A DNA stretch of 64,000 nucleotides from the NCBI RefSeq assembly GCF_007049795.1, contig NZ_SCFY01000013.1, positions 62,001 through 126,000 of the forward strand, read 5' to 3'. Origin of the DNA: Ectopseudomonas mendocina. GTDB lineage: Bacteria > Pseudomonadota > Gammaproteobacteria > Pseudomonadales > Pseudomonadaceae. Within the stretch, counting starts at the first letter, position 1; each line of letters opens with the position of its first letter. Below, in pieces: positions 8,937 through 16,930 of the stretch. The notes beneath the pieces were generated by a model. The model ran no database searches. It worked only from the letters and a program-made list of their open reading frames with translations, and was not told the DNA's origin. The position numbers and the translations under genes are program-made.

Positions 8937-8991
8937 GATGACTCCTTACAAAGGACTAGAGTCGTCACCATAACCCGAGGGCCGAAACTTG

Positions 8992-9756
8992 TCAGTCTGC
9001 CTGTACTGCGACTGCCTGCATGCTGCTGTCGTCCTTGAGCTTCACGCCGCTCAGTTGCAGGCGCAATGCCTGACGCGCCAGGTAGTCGAGCTTGTGTGCT
9101 GCCAGTTCGTATGGCAGGCCTTCAGGTCGCACATTGGAGATACAGTTACGGGCGCTGTCCAGGCAGCCCACGCGCGGTGCGTAGGTCAGGTACAGGCCGA
9201 GGCTGTCCGGCGAGGTCAGCCCCGGCCGCTCACCGATCATGACGATCACCAGACGTGCGCGCAGGGCTTCACCGATGCCGTCGCCAATCGCCACGCGCCC
9301 CTGTTCGGCTAGCACCACCGGGGTGTTGGCCCAATCAGTATCAAAACGCTCGCGCAGGGCTTGCAACAGCGGCAGGGCATGGCGCTGGACGGCAACGGCC
9401 GACAAACCGTCGGCGAGGACGATGGCGATTTCAGGCGCCGGCAGTTCGTGCTGCAGTTGCACCTGGCAGTCGCCGTGCAAGTGGCGGCCGTGATCGGGGC
9501 GCAGCAGGTAGGTCTGCCGGTCTTCGGCGTTGCTGCGTACTTTCAAGGTGCGAAAGCCCGCCGCATGCAGCTGGTGCTTGAGTTCGCTGAAGTCCAGCGG
9601 ACGATGCACCGCATCGCGTGCCTGGGCATGGGCCAGGCCGAACTTGAGCACCTCGCGGGTAGGCAGGCTGCAGCCGACGCGGCCGAGTGCTATGCGTGCC
9701 GAGGTATGCGCGCGAAGTTCGTCCCAGGGATTTTGCTGAATCAGATCATTGGCCAT
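8992..9756 (-). CDS. eutC: Ethanolamine ammonia-lyase small subunit EutC
   Basis: 254 residues if the ATG that overlaps the eutB stop (TGATG) is used; a GTG one codon earlier is possible. It is the light subunit of the adenosylcobalamin-dependent lyase that splits ethanolamine to acetaldehyde and ammonia. Family blocks seen: TSARIALGRVG, the VRSNAEDRQTYLLRPD region, IVLADGLSA and the C-terminal RNCISNVRPEGL. It is translationally coupled to eutB. No eutA reactivase, microcompartment shell genes, permease or acetaldehyde dehydrogenase are adjacent. Confidence 0.95.
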   Translation of the reverse strand: MANDLIQQNPWDELRAHTSARIALGRVGCSLPTREVLKFGLAHAQARDAVHRPLDFSELKHQLHAAGFRTLKVRSNAEDRQTYLLRPDHGRHLHGDCQVQLQHELPAPEIAIVLADGLSAVAVQRHALPLLQALRERFDTDWANTPVVLAEQGRVAIGDGIGEALRARLVIVMIGERPGLTSPDSLGLYLTYAPRVGCLDSARNCISNVRPEGLPYELAAHKLDYLARQALRLQLSGVKLKDDSSMQAVAVQAD

Positions 9757-11150
9757 CACGCGGCTCCCGAGATGTGCGGCAGTTGCTTGAGCATATGGTG
9801 GCCACGGCCGATCTCGCGCAGGCGGCCGCTCGGTTCGGTAATGGCCATGCGCGCCAGCCAGGCATCGAACTCCGGCGCGCGTTTCAGGCCCAGCACGCTG
9901 CGCAGGTACAGCGCATCGTGGAACGAGGTGCTCTGGTAGTTGAGCATGATGTCGTCGGCACCCGGGATGCCCATGATGAAGTTGATACCGGCGGTGCCGA
10001 GCAGGGTAAGCAGACTGTCCATGTCGTCCTGATCAGCTTCGGCATGGTTGGTGTAGCAGACGTCGCAGCCCATCGGCAGGCCGAGCAGCTTGGCGCAGAA
10101 GTGATCCTCCAGGCCTGCGCGGATGATCTGCTTGCCGTCGTAGAGGTACTCAGGGCCGATGAAGCCGACCACGGTATTGACCAGCAGTGGACGGAATTCA
10201 CGAGCGACGGCGTAGGCGCGGACCTCGCAGGTCTGCTGGTCGACGCCATGGTGGCCGCCGGCCGACAGCGCGCTGCCCTGGCCGGTTTCGAAATACATGA
10301 CGTTGTCGCCCAGGGTGCCGCGCCCCAGCGACAGTGCGGCCTCGTGGGCCTCGCGCAGGATCGCCAGGGACACGCCGAAACCGGCGTTGGTGGCCTCGGT
10401 ACCGGCGATGGATTGGAATACAAGGTCTATCGGCGCGCCGGCCTCGATGGCCTGAATCTGCGTGGTGACGTGGGTCAGCACGCAGCTCTGCATGGGAATT
10501 TCGAAGTGCTGGCGCACCTCGTCCATCATCTGCCACAGGCGCATCAGTGTTGGCAGCGAATCGCTGGCCGGGTTGATACCGACCGTGGCATCGCCGGAGC
10601 CATAGAGCAGACCGTCGAGCATGCTGGCAGCGATACCGCGCACGTCGTCGGTAGGGTGATTGGGTTGCAGGCGCACGGCCAGATGGCCGGGCAGGCCCAG
10701 GGTATTGCGAAAACGGGTGATCACCTGGCATTTGCGCGCTACCAGGATCAGATCCTGATTGCGCATCAGTTTGCTCACCGCGGCGACCATCTCTGGTGTC
10801 AGTCCAGCGGCCACGGCCGCCAGGCGCGCGCTGTCGGTCTTTTCCAGTAGCAGCCAGTCGCGCAGATCACCCACGGTCAGGTGGCTGATCGGGGCGAAGG
10901 CTGCGGCGTCATGGCGGTCGATGATCAGGCGGGTGACTTCGTCATCTTCGTAAGGAATCAGCGCCTCGTCGAGGAAACGCTTGAGCGGCACCTCGGCTAG
11001 CGCCAGCTTGGCCGCCATGCGTTCTTCGTAGGTAGCAGCAGCCAGCCCCGCCAGGTAGTCGCCGGAGCGCGCCGGGCTGGCCTTGGCCAGCAGCGTCTTG
11101 AGGTCGGCGAAGCGGTAGACCAGGCTGCCGATGGTGGTTTGATAAGGCAT
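9756..11150 (-). CDS. eutB: Ethanolamine ammonia-lyase large subunit EutB
   Basis: 464 residues from MPYQTTIGSLVYRFADLKTL, the usual EutB start; the upstream in-frame extension has no family similarity. It is the catalytic TIM-barrel subunit that binds cobalamin and ethanolamine. Blocks seen: IIDRHDAAAF, RNQDLILVARKCQVITRFRN, the YETGQGSALSAG-type segment (YFETGQGSALSAGGHHGVDQ), FIGPEYLYDGKQIIRA and GLPMGCDVCYTNHAEADQDD. It overlaps eutC by TGATG. The catabolic pair stands alone here, so uptake and acetaldehyde oxidation must be encoded elsewhere. Confidence 0.96.
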   Translation of the reverse strand: MPYQTTIGSLVYRFADLKTLLAKASPARSGDYLAGLAAATYEERMAAKLALAEVPLKRFLDEALIPYEDDEVTRLIIDRHDAAAFAPISHLTVGDLRDWLLLEKTDSARLAAVAAGLTPEMVAAVSKLMRNQDLILVARKCQVITRFRNTLGLPGHLAVRLQPNHPTDDVRGIAASMLDGLLYGSGDATVGINPASDSLPTLMRLWQMMDEVRQHFEIPMQSCVLTHVTTQIQAIEAGAPIDLVFQSIAGTEATNAGFGVSLAILREAHEAALSLGRGTLGDNVMYFETGQGSALSAGGHHGVDQQTCEVRAYAVAREFRPLLVNTVVGFIGPEYLYDGKQIIRAGLEDHFCAKLLGLPMGCDVCYTNHAEADQDDMDSLLTLLGTAGINFIMGIPGADDIMLNYQSTSFHDALYLRSVLGLKRAPEFDAWLARMAITEPSGRLREIGRGHHMLKQLPHISGAA

Positions 11151-11508
11151 GGCTGCAACCCGTTGCAGAGAGGATGTGCTCACCGTGCAGTGCTCATGCC
11201 AGAGGCCTGACCGCCGACCATCCGCCGCCTGTACCTGGATGCCGGTCGGATCGGACGAATGAAAAAGGTGCAGTGGCAGTGTGGATGCACCGCTCTGGCG
11301 CGCAGTCGCGCGATGCCTGTTACATGATGGCAACCGCAATTCGAATGCCGAATTTCCGATGGCAGAAGGTGGTTGGCAGCTGGATGGCCGCTAGACCGAT
11401 TTTCATTCGGGCTGCCGCTCTGCATGCGGGAGGGGCTTTAGCCGCGACCAGTGACAGGATGCTTTGCGCTACAATGCGCGGCGTTTTTATCCTGTTCGAG
11501 ACCCGCCC
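11151..11508. other. Divergent intergenic region eutB / pyrF
   Basis: 358 bases with no credible gene. A TACAAT at 11470-11475 could be the pyrF -10; no convincing -35 at 17 bp. A half REP-like element (GGGAGGGGCTTTAGCCGCGA) lies at about 11430-11449. I see no clear operator for eutBC. Confidence 0.5.
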
Positions 11509-12210
11509 ATGCCCGCCTGCCAAACCCCGATCATCGTCGCCCTCGACTTTCCCAGCCGTGATGCCGCTCTGGCGCTGGCCGACCAGCTCGATCCGGCGCT
11601 GTGCCGCGTCAAGGTCGGCAAGGAGCTGTTCACCCGCAGTGGTCCGCAAGTGGTCGAGGCGCTGCAGGCCAAGGGCTTCGAGCTGTTCCTCGATCTGAAA
11701 TTCCACGATATCCCCAACACCACGGCGATGGCGGTCAAGGCTGCTGCGGAGCTGGGTGTGTGGATGGTCAATGTGCATTGCTCCGGCGGTCTGCGCATGA
11801 TGGCGGCCTGCCGTAACGAACTGGACAAGCTCGCTGGCGCCAAGCCGCTGCTGATCGGCGTGACGGTGCTGACCAGCATGGAGCAGCAGGATCTGGCCGG
11901 CATCGGCCTGGACGTGCCGCCGCAGGAGCAGGTACTGCGCCTGGCCGGCCTGGCTGCTGAAGCCGGGCTCGATGGTCTGGTCTGTTCGGCGCAGGAAGCG
12001 CAGGCGCTGAAGGTCGCGCAGCCGCGTCTGCAACTGGTCACGCCGGGCATTCGTCCTGCTGGCAGCAGTGCCGATGACCAAAAGCGCATCCTTACTCCAC
12101 GCCAGGCGCTGGATGCCGGCTCCGATTACCTGGTGATCGGCCGTCCGATCAGCCAGGCTGCCGATCCGGCGCAGGCGCTGGCGGCTGTGGTTGCCGAACT
12201 GCAAGGCTGA
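11509..12210 (+). CDS. pyrF: Orotidine 5'-phosphate decarboxylase PyrF
   Basis: 233 residues, the usual PyrF length, from [16 protein letters not shown]; an in-frame upstream ATG lies within the promoter region and is rejected. It decarboxylates OMP to UMP in pyrimidine synthesis. The active-site signature [10 protein letters not shown] (about residues 61-70) and the phosphate-loop segment VTPGIRP plus YLVIGRPI are intact. It is a single-gene unit here, followed by a repeat. Confidence 0.97.
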   Translation: MPACQTPIIVALDFPSRDAALALADQLDPALCRVKVGKELFTRSGPQVVEALQAKGFELFLDLKFHDIPNTTAMAVKAAAELGVWMVNVHCSGGLRMMAACRNELDKLAGAKPLLIGVTVLTSMEQQDLAGIGLDVPPQEQVLRLAGLAAEAGLDGLVCSAQEAQALKVAQPRLQLVTPGIRPAGSSADDQKRILTPRQALDAGSDYLVIGRPISQAADPAQALAAVVAELQG

Positions 12211-12215
12211 GCCCT

Positions 12216-12285
12216 GTAGCCCCGAATGAAATCCGGGGCGCTCTGGCATGCCGTCCGAGCTGTCCCGGATTACATCCGGGCTATC
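12216..12285. repeat. Inverted repeat downstream of pyrF
   Basis: Left arm GTAGCCCCGAATGAAATCCG, right arm CCCGGATTACATCCGGGCTA. This is a second dispersed family (edges GTAGCCC...GGGCTA). A half copy with GTAGCCCGGTTGCATC lies at about 14269. It may serve as the pyrF terminator. Confidence 0.8.
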
Positions 12286-12429
12286 CGCTGATCGCGGCAG
12301 CGCGCTGGTGGCGTCGCCATCAGCGCCCTGCATGACCCGCCACTCCAGAGCCTGATAGTGCTGCTCTGCGCGCGGTCGCCTGGCTAGACTCCTCGCCAAT
12401 TCAACAAGAATCGCTGCGAGGAAGCAGAC

Positions 12430-13191
12430 ATGAGCATGACGTTCTCCGGCCAGGTCGCCCTGGTCACCGGCGGTGCCGCCGGTATTGGCCGTGCCACCGC
12501 CCAGGCTTTCGCTGCCGAAGGGCTCAAGGTGGTGGTTTCCGATGTCGACGTGAGCGGTGGTGAAGGCACCGTCGGGCTTATTCGTGCGGCCGGTGGCGAG
12601 GGTTGCTTCGTGCGTTGCGACGTGACCCGCGATGCCGAGGTCAAGGCGCTGATGGACGCGACCGTAGCTCAGTACGGCCGCCTGGATTACGCCTTCAACA
12701 ACGCTGGTATCGAGATCGAACAGGGCAAGCTGGCCGATGGCAACGAAGCCGAGTTCGACGCCATCATGGGCGTCAACGTCAAGGGCGTGTGGTTGTGCAT
12801 GAAGCACCAGATCCCGTTGCTGCTGGCCCAGGGCGGCGGCGCCATCGTCAATACCGCCTCGGTCGCCGGCCTGGGTGCCGCGCCGAAGATGAGCATCTAC
12901 GCCGCCTCCAAGCATGCGGTGATCGGCCTGACCAAATCCGCTGCGATCGAGTACGCCAAGAAGAAACTGCGGGTAAACGCGGTATGCCCAGCGGTGATCG
13001 ACACCGACATGTTCCGCCGCGCCTACGAAGCCGACCCGAAGAAGGCCGAGTTCGCCGCCGCCATGCACCCGGTCGGGCGTATCGGCAAGGTCGAGGAGAT
13101 CGCGGCTGCCGTGCTCTATCTGTGCAGCGACCACGCCGCGTTCACCACTGGCCAGGCGTTGGCCGTGGATGGTGGCGCCACGGCGATATAA
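12430..13191 (+). CDS. SDR-family oxidoreductase (canonical)
   Basis: 253 residues with every classical SDR motif: TGGAAGIG near residue 14, NNAGIE, Ser in NTASVAG, YAASK (Tyr/Lys catalytic pair) and the C-terminal TGQALAVDGGAT. It probably is an NAD(P)H-dependent alcohol/ketone or 3-oxoacyl-type reductase; the substrate is not evident. The next gene, 112 bases downstream, is a bile-acid-type symporter on the same strand, so an uptake-plus-oxidation pair is possible but not shown. Confidence 0.85.
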   Translation: MSMTFSGQVALVTGGAAGIGRATAQAFAAEGLKVVVSDVDVSGGEGTVGLIRAAGGEGCFVRCDVTRDAEVKALMDATVAQYGRLDYAFNNAGIEIEQGKLADGNEAEFDAIMGVNVKGVWLCMKHQIPLLLAQGGGAIVNTASVAGLGAAPKMSIYAASKHAVIGLTKSAAIEYAKKKLRVNAVCPAVIDTDMFRRAYEADPKKAEFAAAMHPVGRIGKVEEIAAAVLYLCSDHAAFTTGQALAVDGGATAI

Positions 13192-13303
13192 AGGCTCTAG
13201 CCCGGTCGTCTGCACGTCGGCTAAGGTTGGCTCGCAGGGCCACTGCCAGCACTGGCCCTGACTCAGCACAATCCTGCCAGGTTCAACTGGAGCGATAACA
13301 ATA

Positions 13304-14200
13304 ATGACCGCCGATCCCTTGCTGACGTTTTTCCTTCCCGCTGCGCTGGGCATCATCATGCTCGGGCTTGGCCTGTCACTGAGCCTGGCCGACTTCGCCC
13401 GCGTGGCCAATTTTCCCAAACCGGTATTGATCGGCCTGGCTTGCCAGCTGCTGTTGCTGCCGCTGGCGTGCTTCTTCCTGGCCAAGGCCTTCGGCCTGGC
13501 GCCGGCGCTGGCCGTTGGCCTGATGCTGCTGGCGGCCTCGCCGGGCGGCACCACCGCCAACCTCTACAGCCACCTGGCCCATGGCGACGTGGCGTTGAAC
13601 ATCACCCTCACCGCGGTCAATTCGGTGATCGCGATTCTGACCATGCCGCTGATCGTCAACCTGTCGCTGGCTTACTTCATGTCCGCCGATCAGGCCATCC
13701 CGCTGCAGTTCGCCAAGGTGGTGCAGGTGTTCGTCATCGTCCTCGGGCCGGTGGCCATCGGCATGTGGCTGCGCAGTCGTTTCCCCGGCTTCGCCGCGCG
13801 CATGCAGAAACCGGTGAAGATCATCTCGGCGCTGTTCCTGCTACTGATCATCCTGCTGGCGGTGGCCAAGGACTGGCGCACTTTCGTCGATTATGCGCCT
13901 GCGGTCGGCGGTGCGGCGCTGGCCTTCAACCTGCTGAGCATGGCGGTGGGCTATTGCGTGCCGCGCCTGCTCAAGCTCAATCTGCGTCAGGCGATTGCCA
14001 TCGCCATGGAGATCGGCATCCACAACGGTACCCTGGCCATCGCCCTGGCGCTGAGCCCGGCGCTGCTGAACAACCCGACCATGGCCATTCCGGCGGCCAT
14101 CTACAGCCTGATCATGTTCGTCACCGCAGCGCTGTTCGGGTTGTGGGTCAACCGTATGCACGGCGCCGAGCTCGCTCACGAAACGGTGGCTGAACAGTAG
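13304..14200 (+). CDS. Bile acid:sodium symporter (BASS) family transporter
   Basis: 298 residues, about nine or ten hydrophobic segments. Family blocks are visible: LMLLAASPGGTTANLYSHLA (the conserved core of the Na+-binding region) and ALAVGL, then MEIGIHNGTLAIALAL late in the protein. The likely substrate is an organic anion or keto acid carried with sodium. The TAG stop codon is the first part of an inverted repeat (GTAGGGTGCGC), one of three such cases in the window. Confidence 0.85.
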   Translation: MTADPLLTFFLPAALGIIMLGLGLSLSLADFARVANFPKPVLIGLACQLLLLPLACFFLAKAFGLAPALAVGLMLLAASPGGTTANLYSHLAHGDVALNITLTAVNSVIAILTMPLIVNLSLAYFMSADQAIPLQFAKVVQVFVIVLGPVAIGMWLRSRFPGFAARMQKPVKIISALFLLLIILLAVAKDWRTFVDYAPAVGGAALAFNLLSMAVGYCVPRLLKLNLRQAIAIAMEIGIHNGTLAIALALSPALLNNPTMAIPAAIYSLIMFVTAALFGLWVNRMHGAELAHETVAEQ

Positions 14201-14261
14201 GGTGCGCTGTGCGCACCGCTTGAACACGCTGTTATCCAGTGGTGCGCACGGCGCACCCTAC
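14197..14261. repeat. Inverted repeat carrying the stop codon of the symporter gene
   Basis: Arms GTAGGGTGCGC and GCGCACCCTAC with inner arms TGCGCACC and GGTGCGCA. Related to the element at 45881 (GGGTGTGC ... GCACACCC). The TAG at 14198-14200 is both the repeat edge and the stop of the preceding gene. Confidence 0.88.
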
Positions 14262-14286
14262 CGCTCGTAGCCCGGTTGCATCGGAG

Positions 14287-15477
14287 TTAGCGCTTGCCCC
14301 AGTTCAGCACGGCCAGGGTCAGCAGGCCGGCGACGATACCCCAGAACGCTGAACCGACGCCCGCCAGGGTCATGCCCGAGGCGGTGACCAGAAAGGTGAT
14401 CAGCGCCGCTTCGCGCTCATTGGGCTCGCTCATGGCCTGGGTCAGGCCGCCGATGATCGAGGCGAACAGTGCCAGCGCGGCGATGGACAGGATCAACGCC
14501 GCTGGCAGCGCCGCGAACAGCGAGGCCAGGGTGGCGCCGAAGATGCCGGCGATGGCGTAGAACACTCCGCACCAGACTGCCGCGGTGTAGCGCTTGCGCG
14601 GGTCTTCATGAGCTTCCGGGCCGGCACAGATGGCAGCACTGATGGCGGCCATATGAATGCCGTGGCTGCCGAACGGCGCCATCAGGATCGATACCAGGCC
14701 GGTACTGGTCAGCAGCGGCGAGGCCGGTACGTCATAGCCATTGGCGCGCAGCACGGCCATGCCCGGCAGGTTCTGCGAGGCCATGGCGACGATGAACAGC
14801 GGAATGCCGATGCTGATGGCGGCGGCCAGCGAGAAGCTCGGTGTGGTCCATTCCGGTGTGGCCAGCTGCAGCTGGAAGTTCGTGAAGTCCAGCAGGCCGA
14901 AGACCGCTGCCAGCACGCTGCCGACGATCAGCGCGGAGAGCACCGAGTAACGTGGCCACAGGCGCTTGCCAAGCAGGTAGGCGAGCAGCATGGCCACCAC
15001 CAGGATGGGCTGCTGCTCGGCGGCCACGCAGATTTCCAGGCCGATCTTGAACAGCACACCGGCCAGCAGGGCTGCGGCGATGGAGCCGGGGATGCGGCGC
15101 ATCAGGCGGTCGAAGGTACCGGTCAGGCCGATCAGCACGATCAGGCCCGAGGCGAGGATGTAGGCGCCAATGGCCTCGCCGTAGGACACCTGCGGCAGGC
15201 TAGTGATCAGCAGTGCGGCGCCGGGAGTGGACCAGGCGATCATCACCGGCGCGCGATAACGCAGCGACAGCACGATGCAGCACAACGCCATGCCGATCGA
15301 CAGTGCCCAGATCCATGAGGAAATCTGCCCTGCGGTGAGGCCGGCAGCCTGGCCGGCCTGGAACATCAGCACCAGGGAGCTGGTGTAGCCGGTGAGCATG
15401 GCGATGAAGCCTGCGACCACGGCCGAGGTGGAGGTGTCCGCCAGGGGGCGCAGACGAGTAGGGGCGGCGTCTTGCAT
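14287..15477 (-). CDS. BenE-family benzoate/H+ symporter
   Basis: 396 residues from MQDAAPTRLRPLADTS, whose ATG overlaps the stop of the upstream LysE gene (TGATG). It has about twelve hydrophobic segments and the BenE family pattern: GFIAMLTGYTSSLVLMFQAG at the N-terminus, WSTPGAALL, and APFGSHGIHMAAISAAICAG near the middle. BenE proteins carry benzoate or related aromatic acids with protons, but no ben/cat genes are nearby, so the substrate stays open. Confidence 0.85.
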   Translation of the reverse strand: MQDAAPTRLRPLADTSTSAVVAGFIAMLTGYTSSLVLMFQAGQAAGLTAGQISSWIWALSIGMALCCIVLSLRYRAPVMIAWSTPGAALLITSLPQVSYGEAIGAYILASGLIVLIGLTGTFDRLMRRIPGSIAAALLAGVLFKIGLEICVAAEQQPILVVAMLLAYLLGKRLWPRYSVLSALIVGSVLAAVFGLLDFTNFQLQLATPEWTTPSFSLAAAISIGIPLFIVAMASQNLPGMAVLRANGYDVPASPLLTSTGLVSILMAPFGSHGIHMAAISAAICAGPEAHEDPRKRYTAAVWCGVFYAIAGIFGATLASLFAALPAALILSIAALALFASIIGGLTQAMSEPNEREAALITFLVTASGMTLAGVGSAFWGIVAGLLTLAVLNWGKR

Positions 15478-16088
15478 CAGAACATTCCAGTGTCGACGAT
15501 GATGGGATAGAGCGAGGCGACTAGCAGCAGCGCCATGCCGATATTGAAGGCGCGCAACGCACGCGGGTTGTCCAGCCACTTGCGCAGCATGCTGCCGGCG
15601 ACGGTCCACAATCCCACGCTGGGGCAGTTGACCAAGGCAAACAGCGCGGCGATCAGTAGTACGTTGCTGAAGAAACCATCCTGTGGGGTATAGGTGGTAA
15701 TGGCGCCAATGGCCATGATCCACGCCTTGGGATTGACCCACTGAAAGGCCGCCGCCTGCAGAAAGGTGAACGGCTTCGCTTCAGGGTTATCTCGGCTCTG
15801 CGGTGCGCCGGACTGGGCGATCTTCCAGGCCAAGTAGAGGAGATAAGCGGCGCCGACATAGCGCAGTACGTCATGCAGCACCGGCAGGCGCTGGAACACC
15901 TGGCCGAGCCCCAGGCCCACGGCAGCCACCAGCAGCATGAAGCCCAGGCTGATGCCGAGCATGTGCGGAATGCTGCGGCGCACGCCGAAGTTCACCCCGG
16001 AGGCGAGCAGCATCATGTTGTTGGGCCCTGGCGTTACCGAGGTGACGAAGGCGAAGGCGATGAAGGCGAGCAGCAGTTCGGTGGACAT
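15477..16088 (-). CDS. LysE/RhtB-family amino acid exporter
   Basis: 203 residues from MSTELLLAFIAFAFVTSVTP, with GGAG 7 bases upstream; a longer frame upstream is not needed. It has six predicted membrane helices, with the LysE-family motif TPGPNNMMLLASG near residue 20 and WKIAQSG, FQWVNPKAW in the middle. It probably exports an amino acid or derivative. Translation is coupled to the downstream benE-type gene by a TGATG overlap. Confidence 0.87.
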   Translation of the reverse strand: MSTELLLAFIAFAFVTSVTPGPNNMMLLASGVNFGVRRSIPHMLGISLGFMLLVAAVGLGLGQVFQRLPVLHDVLRYVGAAYLLYLAWKIAQSGAPQSRDNPEAKPFTFLQAAAFQWVNPKAWIMAIGAITTYTPQDGFFSNVLLIAALFALVNCPSVGLWTVAGSMLRKWLDNPRALRAFNIGMALLLVASLYPIIVDTGMF

Positions 16089-16228
16089 GGTCGTTCTCCG
16101 GTGACTGGCAAAGCCTATTGCGCGGCCGCCACGCCGTCGCGGTACAGCCACTGGTGGGTTGAACCGTACAGTCTGGTCAAGCGCATCGTGGATGGTTAGC
16201 CTTGATCTTTTGCAGACAAGGAGGCCTC

Positions 16229-16876
16229 ATGCAGCCGGACACCCCCTACAGTGCCCCGCAGGTCGAACTGATCGATGACCAGCCGGTGCGGCAGCTCCCG
16301 GGCTGGAGTGCGCGCCAGTTACAGGTGCTTGGCTGGTTGGCACTGATGTCTGCGCTGGGCAGTGCGCTGATGCTGGGCGTTATTTTCGCTAGCAGTTGGC
16401 TGGGCCAGGCAGAGCTGGAGGAGGTCGAGCGCTATACCCGCTGGCTGGGACTGCTGCTGATGTTGTTGGGCAACTACTTGTTGATCCGCCTCAAGAGCTT
16501 CATCGAGCAGCGTTTTGCTGCGCCGGGGCTGAGCTGGCCTGTCTGGATCATCGTTGTTATTGCCCTGGTCAGCGGGGTGATGGACTTCATGGTTGGGGAT
16601 CAACTGTTCAAGGCACTTAGCGTGCTGACCATCGCCTACCTGGGCCTGATGGTACTCATGGGGCTCGGCATTGCCTGGTTCGGTATTCTCCTGCTCAAGG
16701 TGAGGCTGGCGTACGCCTCTCTGCGGGTCATGGCCTGGCTGTCCATCGCCAGCGGTGTGATGTTCGCCAGTGTGCTGTTTTTGCCGCTGGCTATAGTGCC
16801 GGCACTGGCGGTTTGCGTGGCGCAGGGGCTGGTGTTCTTCAGAGGGGCTGCCGAGTTGCAGGGGGCTGCGAGTTAG
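16229..16876 (+). CDS. Integral membrane protein of unknown function
   Basis: 215 residues from MQPDTPYSAPQVELIDDQPV, with a consensus AAGGAGG site 6 bases upstream. A short polar N-terminal tail is followed by about six hydrophobic segments (first at residues 28-52, last near 185-205). The opening MQPDTPYSAP resembles that of many Pseudomonas membrane proteins of no known role. A terminator follows at 16895. Confidence 0.75.
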   Translation: MQPDTPYSAPQVELIDDQPVRQLPGWSARQLQVLGWLALMSALGSALMLGVIFASSWLGQAELEEVERYTRWLGLLLMLLGNYLLIRLKSFIEQRFAAPGLSWPVWIIVVIALVSGVMDFMVGDQLFKALSVLTIAYLGLMVLMGLGIAWFGILLLKVRLAYASLRVMAWLSIASGVMFASVLFLPLAIVPALAVCVAQGLVFFRGAAELQGAAS

Positions 16877-16894
16877 CAAGGCCCAAAACGACAA

Positions 16895-16915
16895 GAGCCG
16901 CCCATCGGGCGGCTC
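16895..16915. terminator. Bidirectional rho-independent terminator
   Basis: GAGCCGCCC / GGGCGGCTC with a 3-base loop, followed by CTGTTTGT. It lies between the convergent membrane protein gene and the TonB receptor gene and can serve both. Confidence 0.82.
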
Positions 16916-16930
16916 CTGTTTGTCAGCCGT

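Noticed and set aside
11320-13560. A 746-codon open frame on the minus strand across pyrF and the SDR
   Set aside because: It crosses two well-supported plus-strand genes and an intergenic repeat, and no domain is recognisable.
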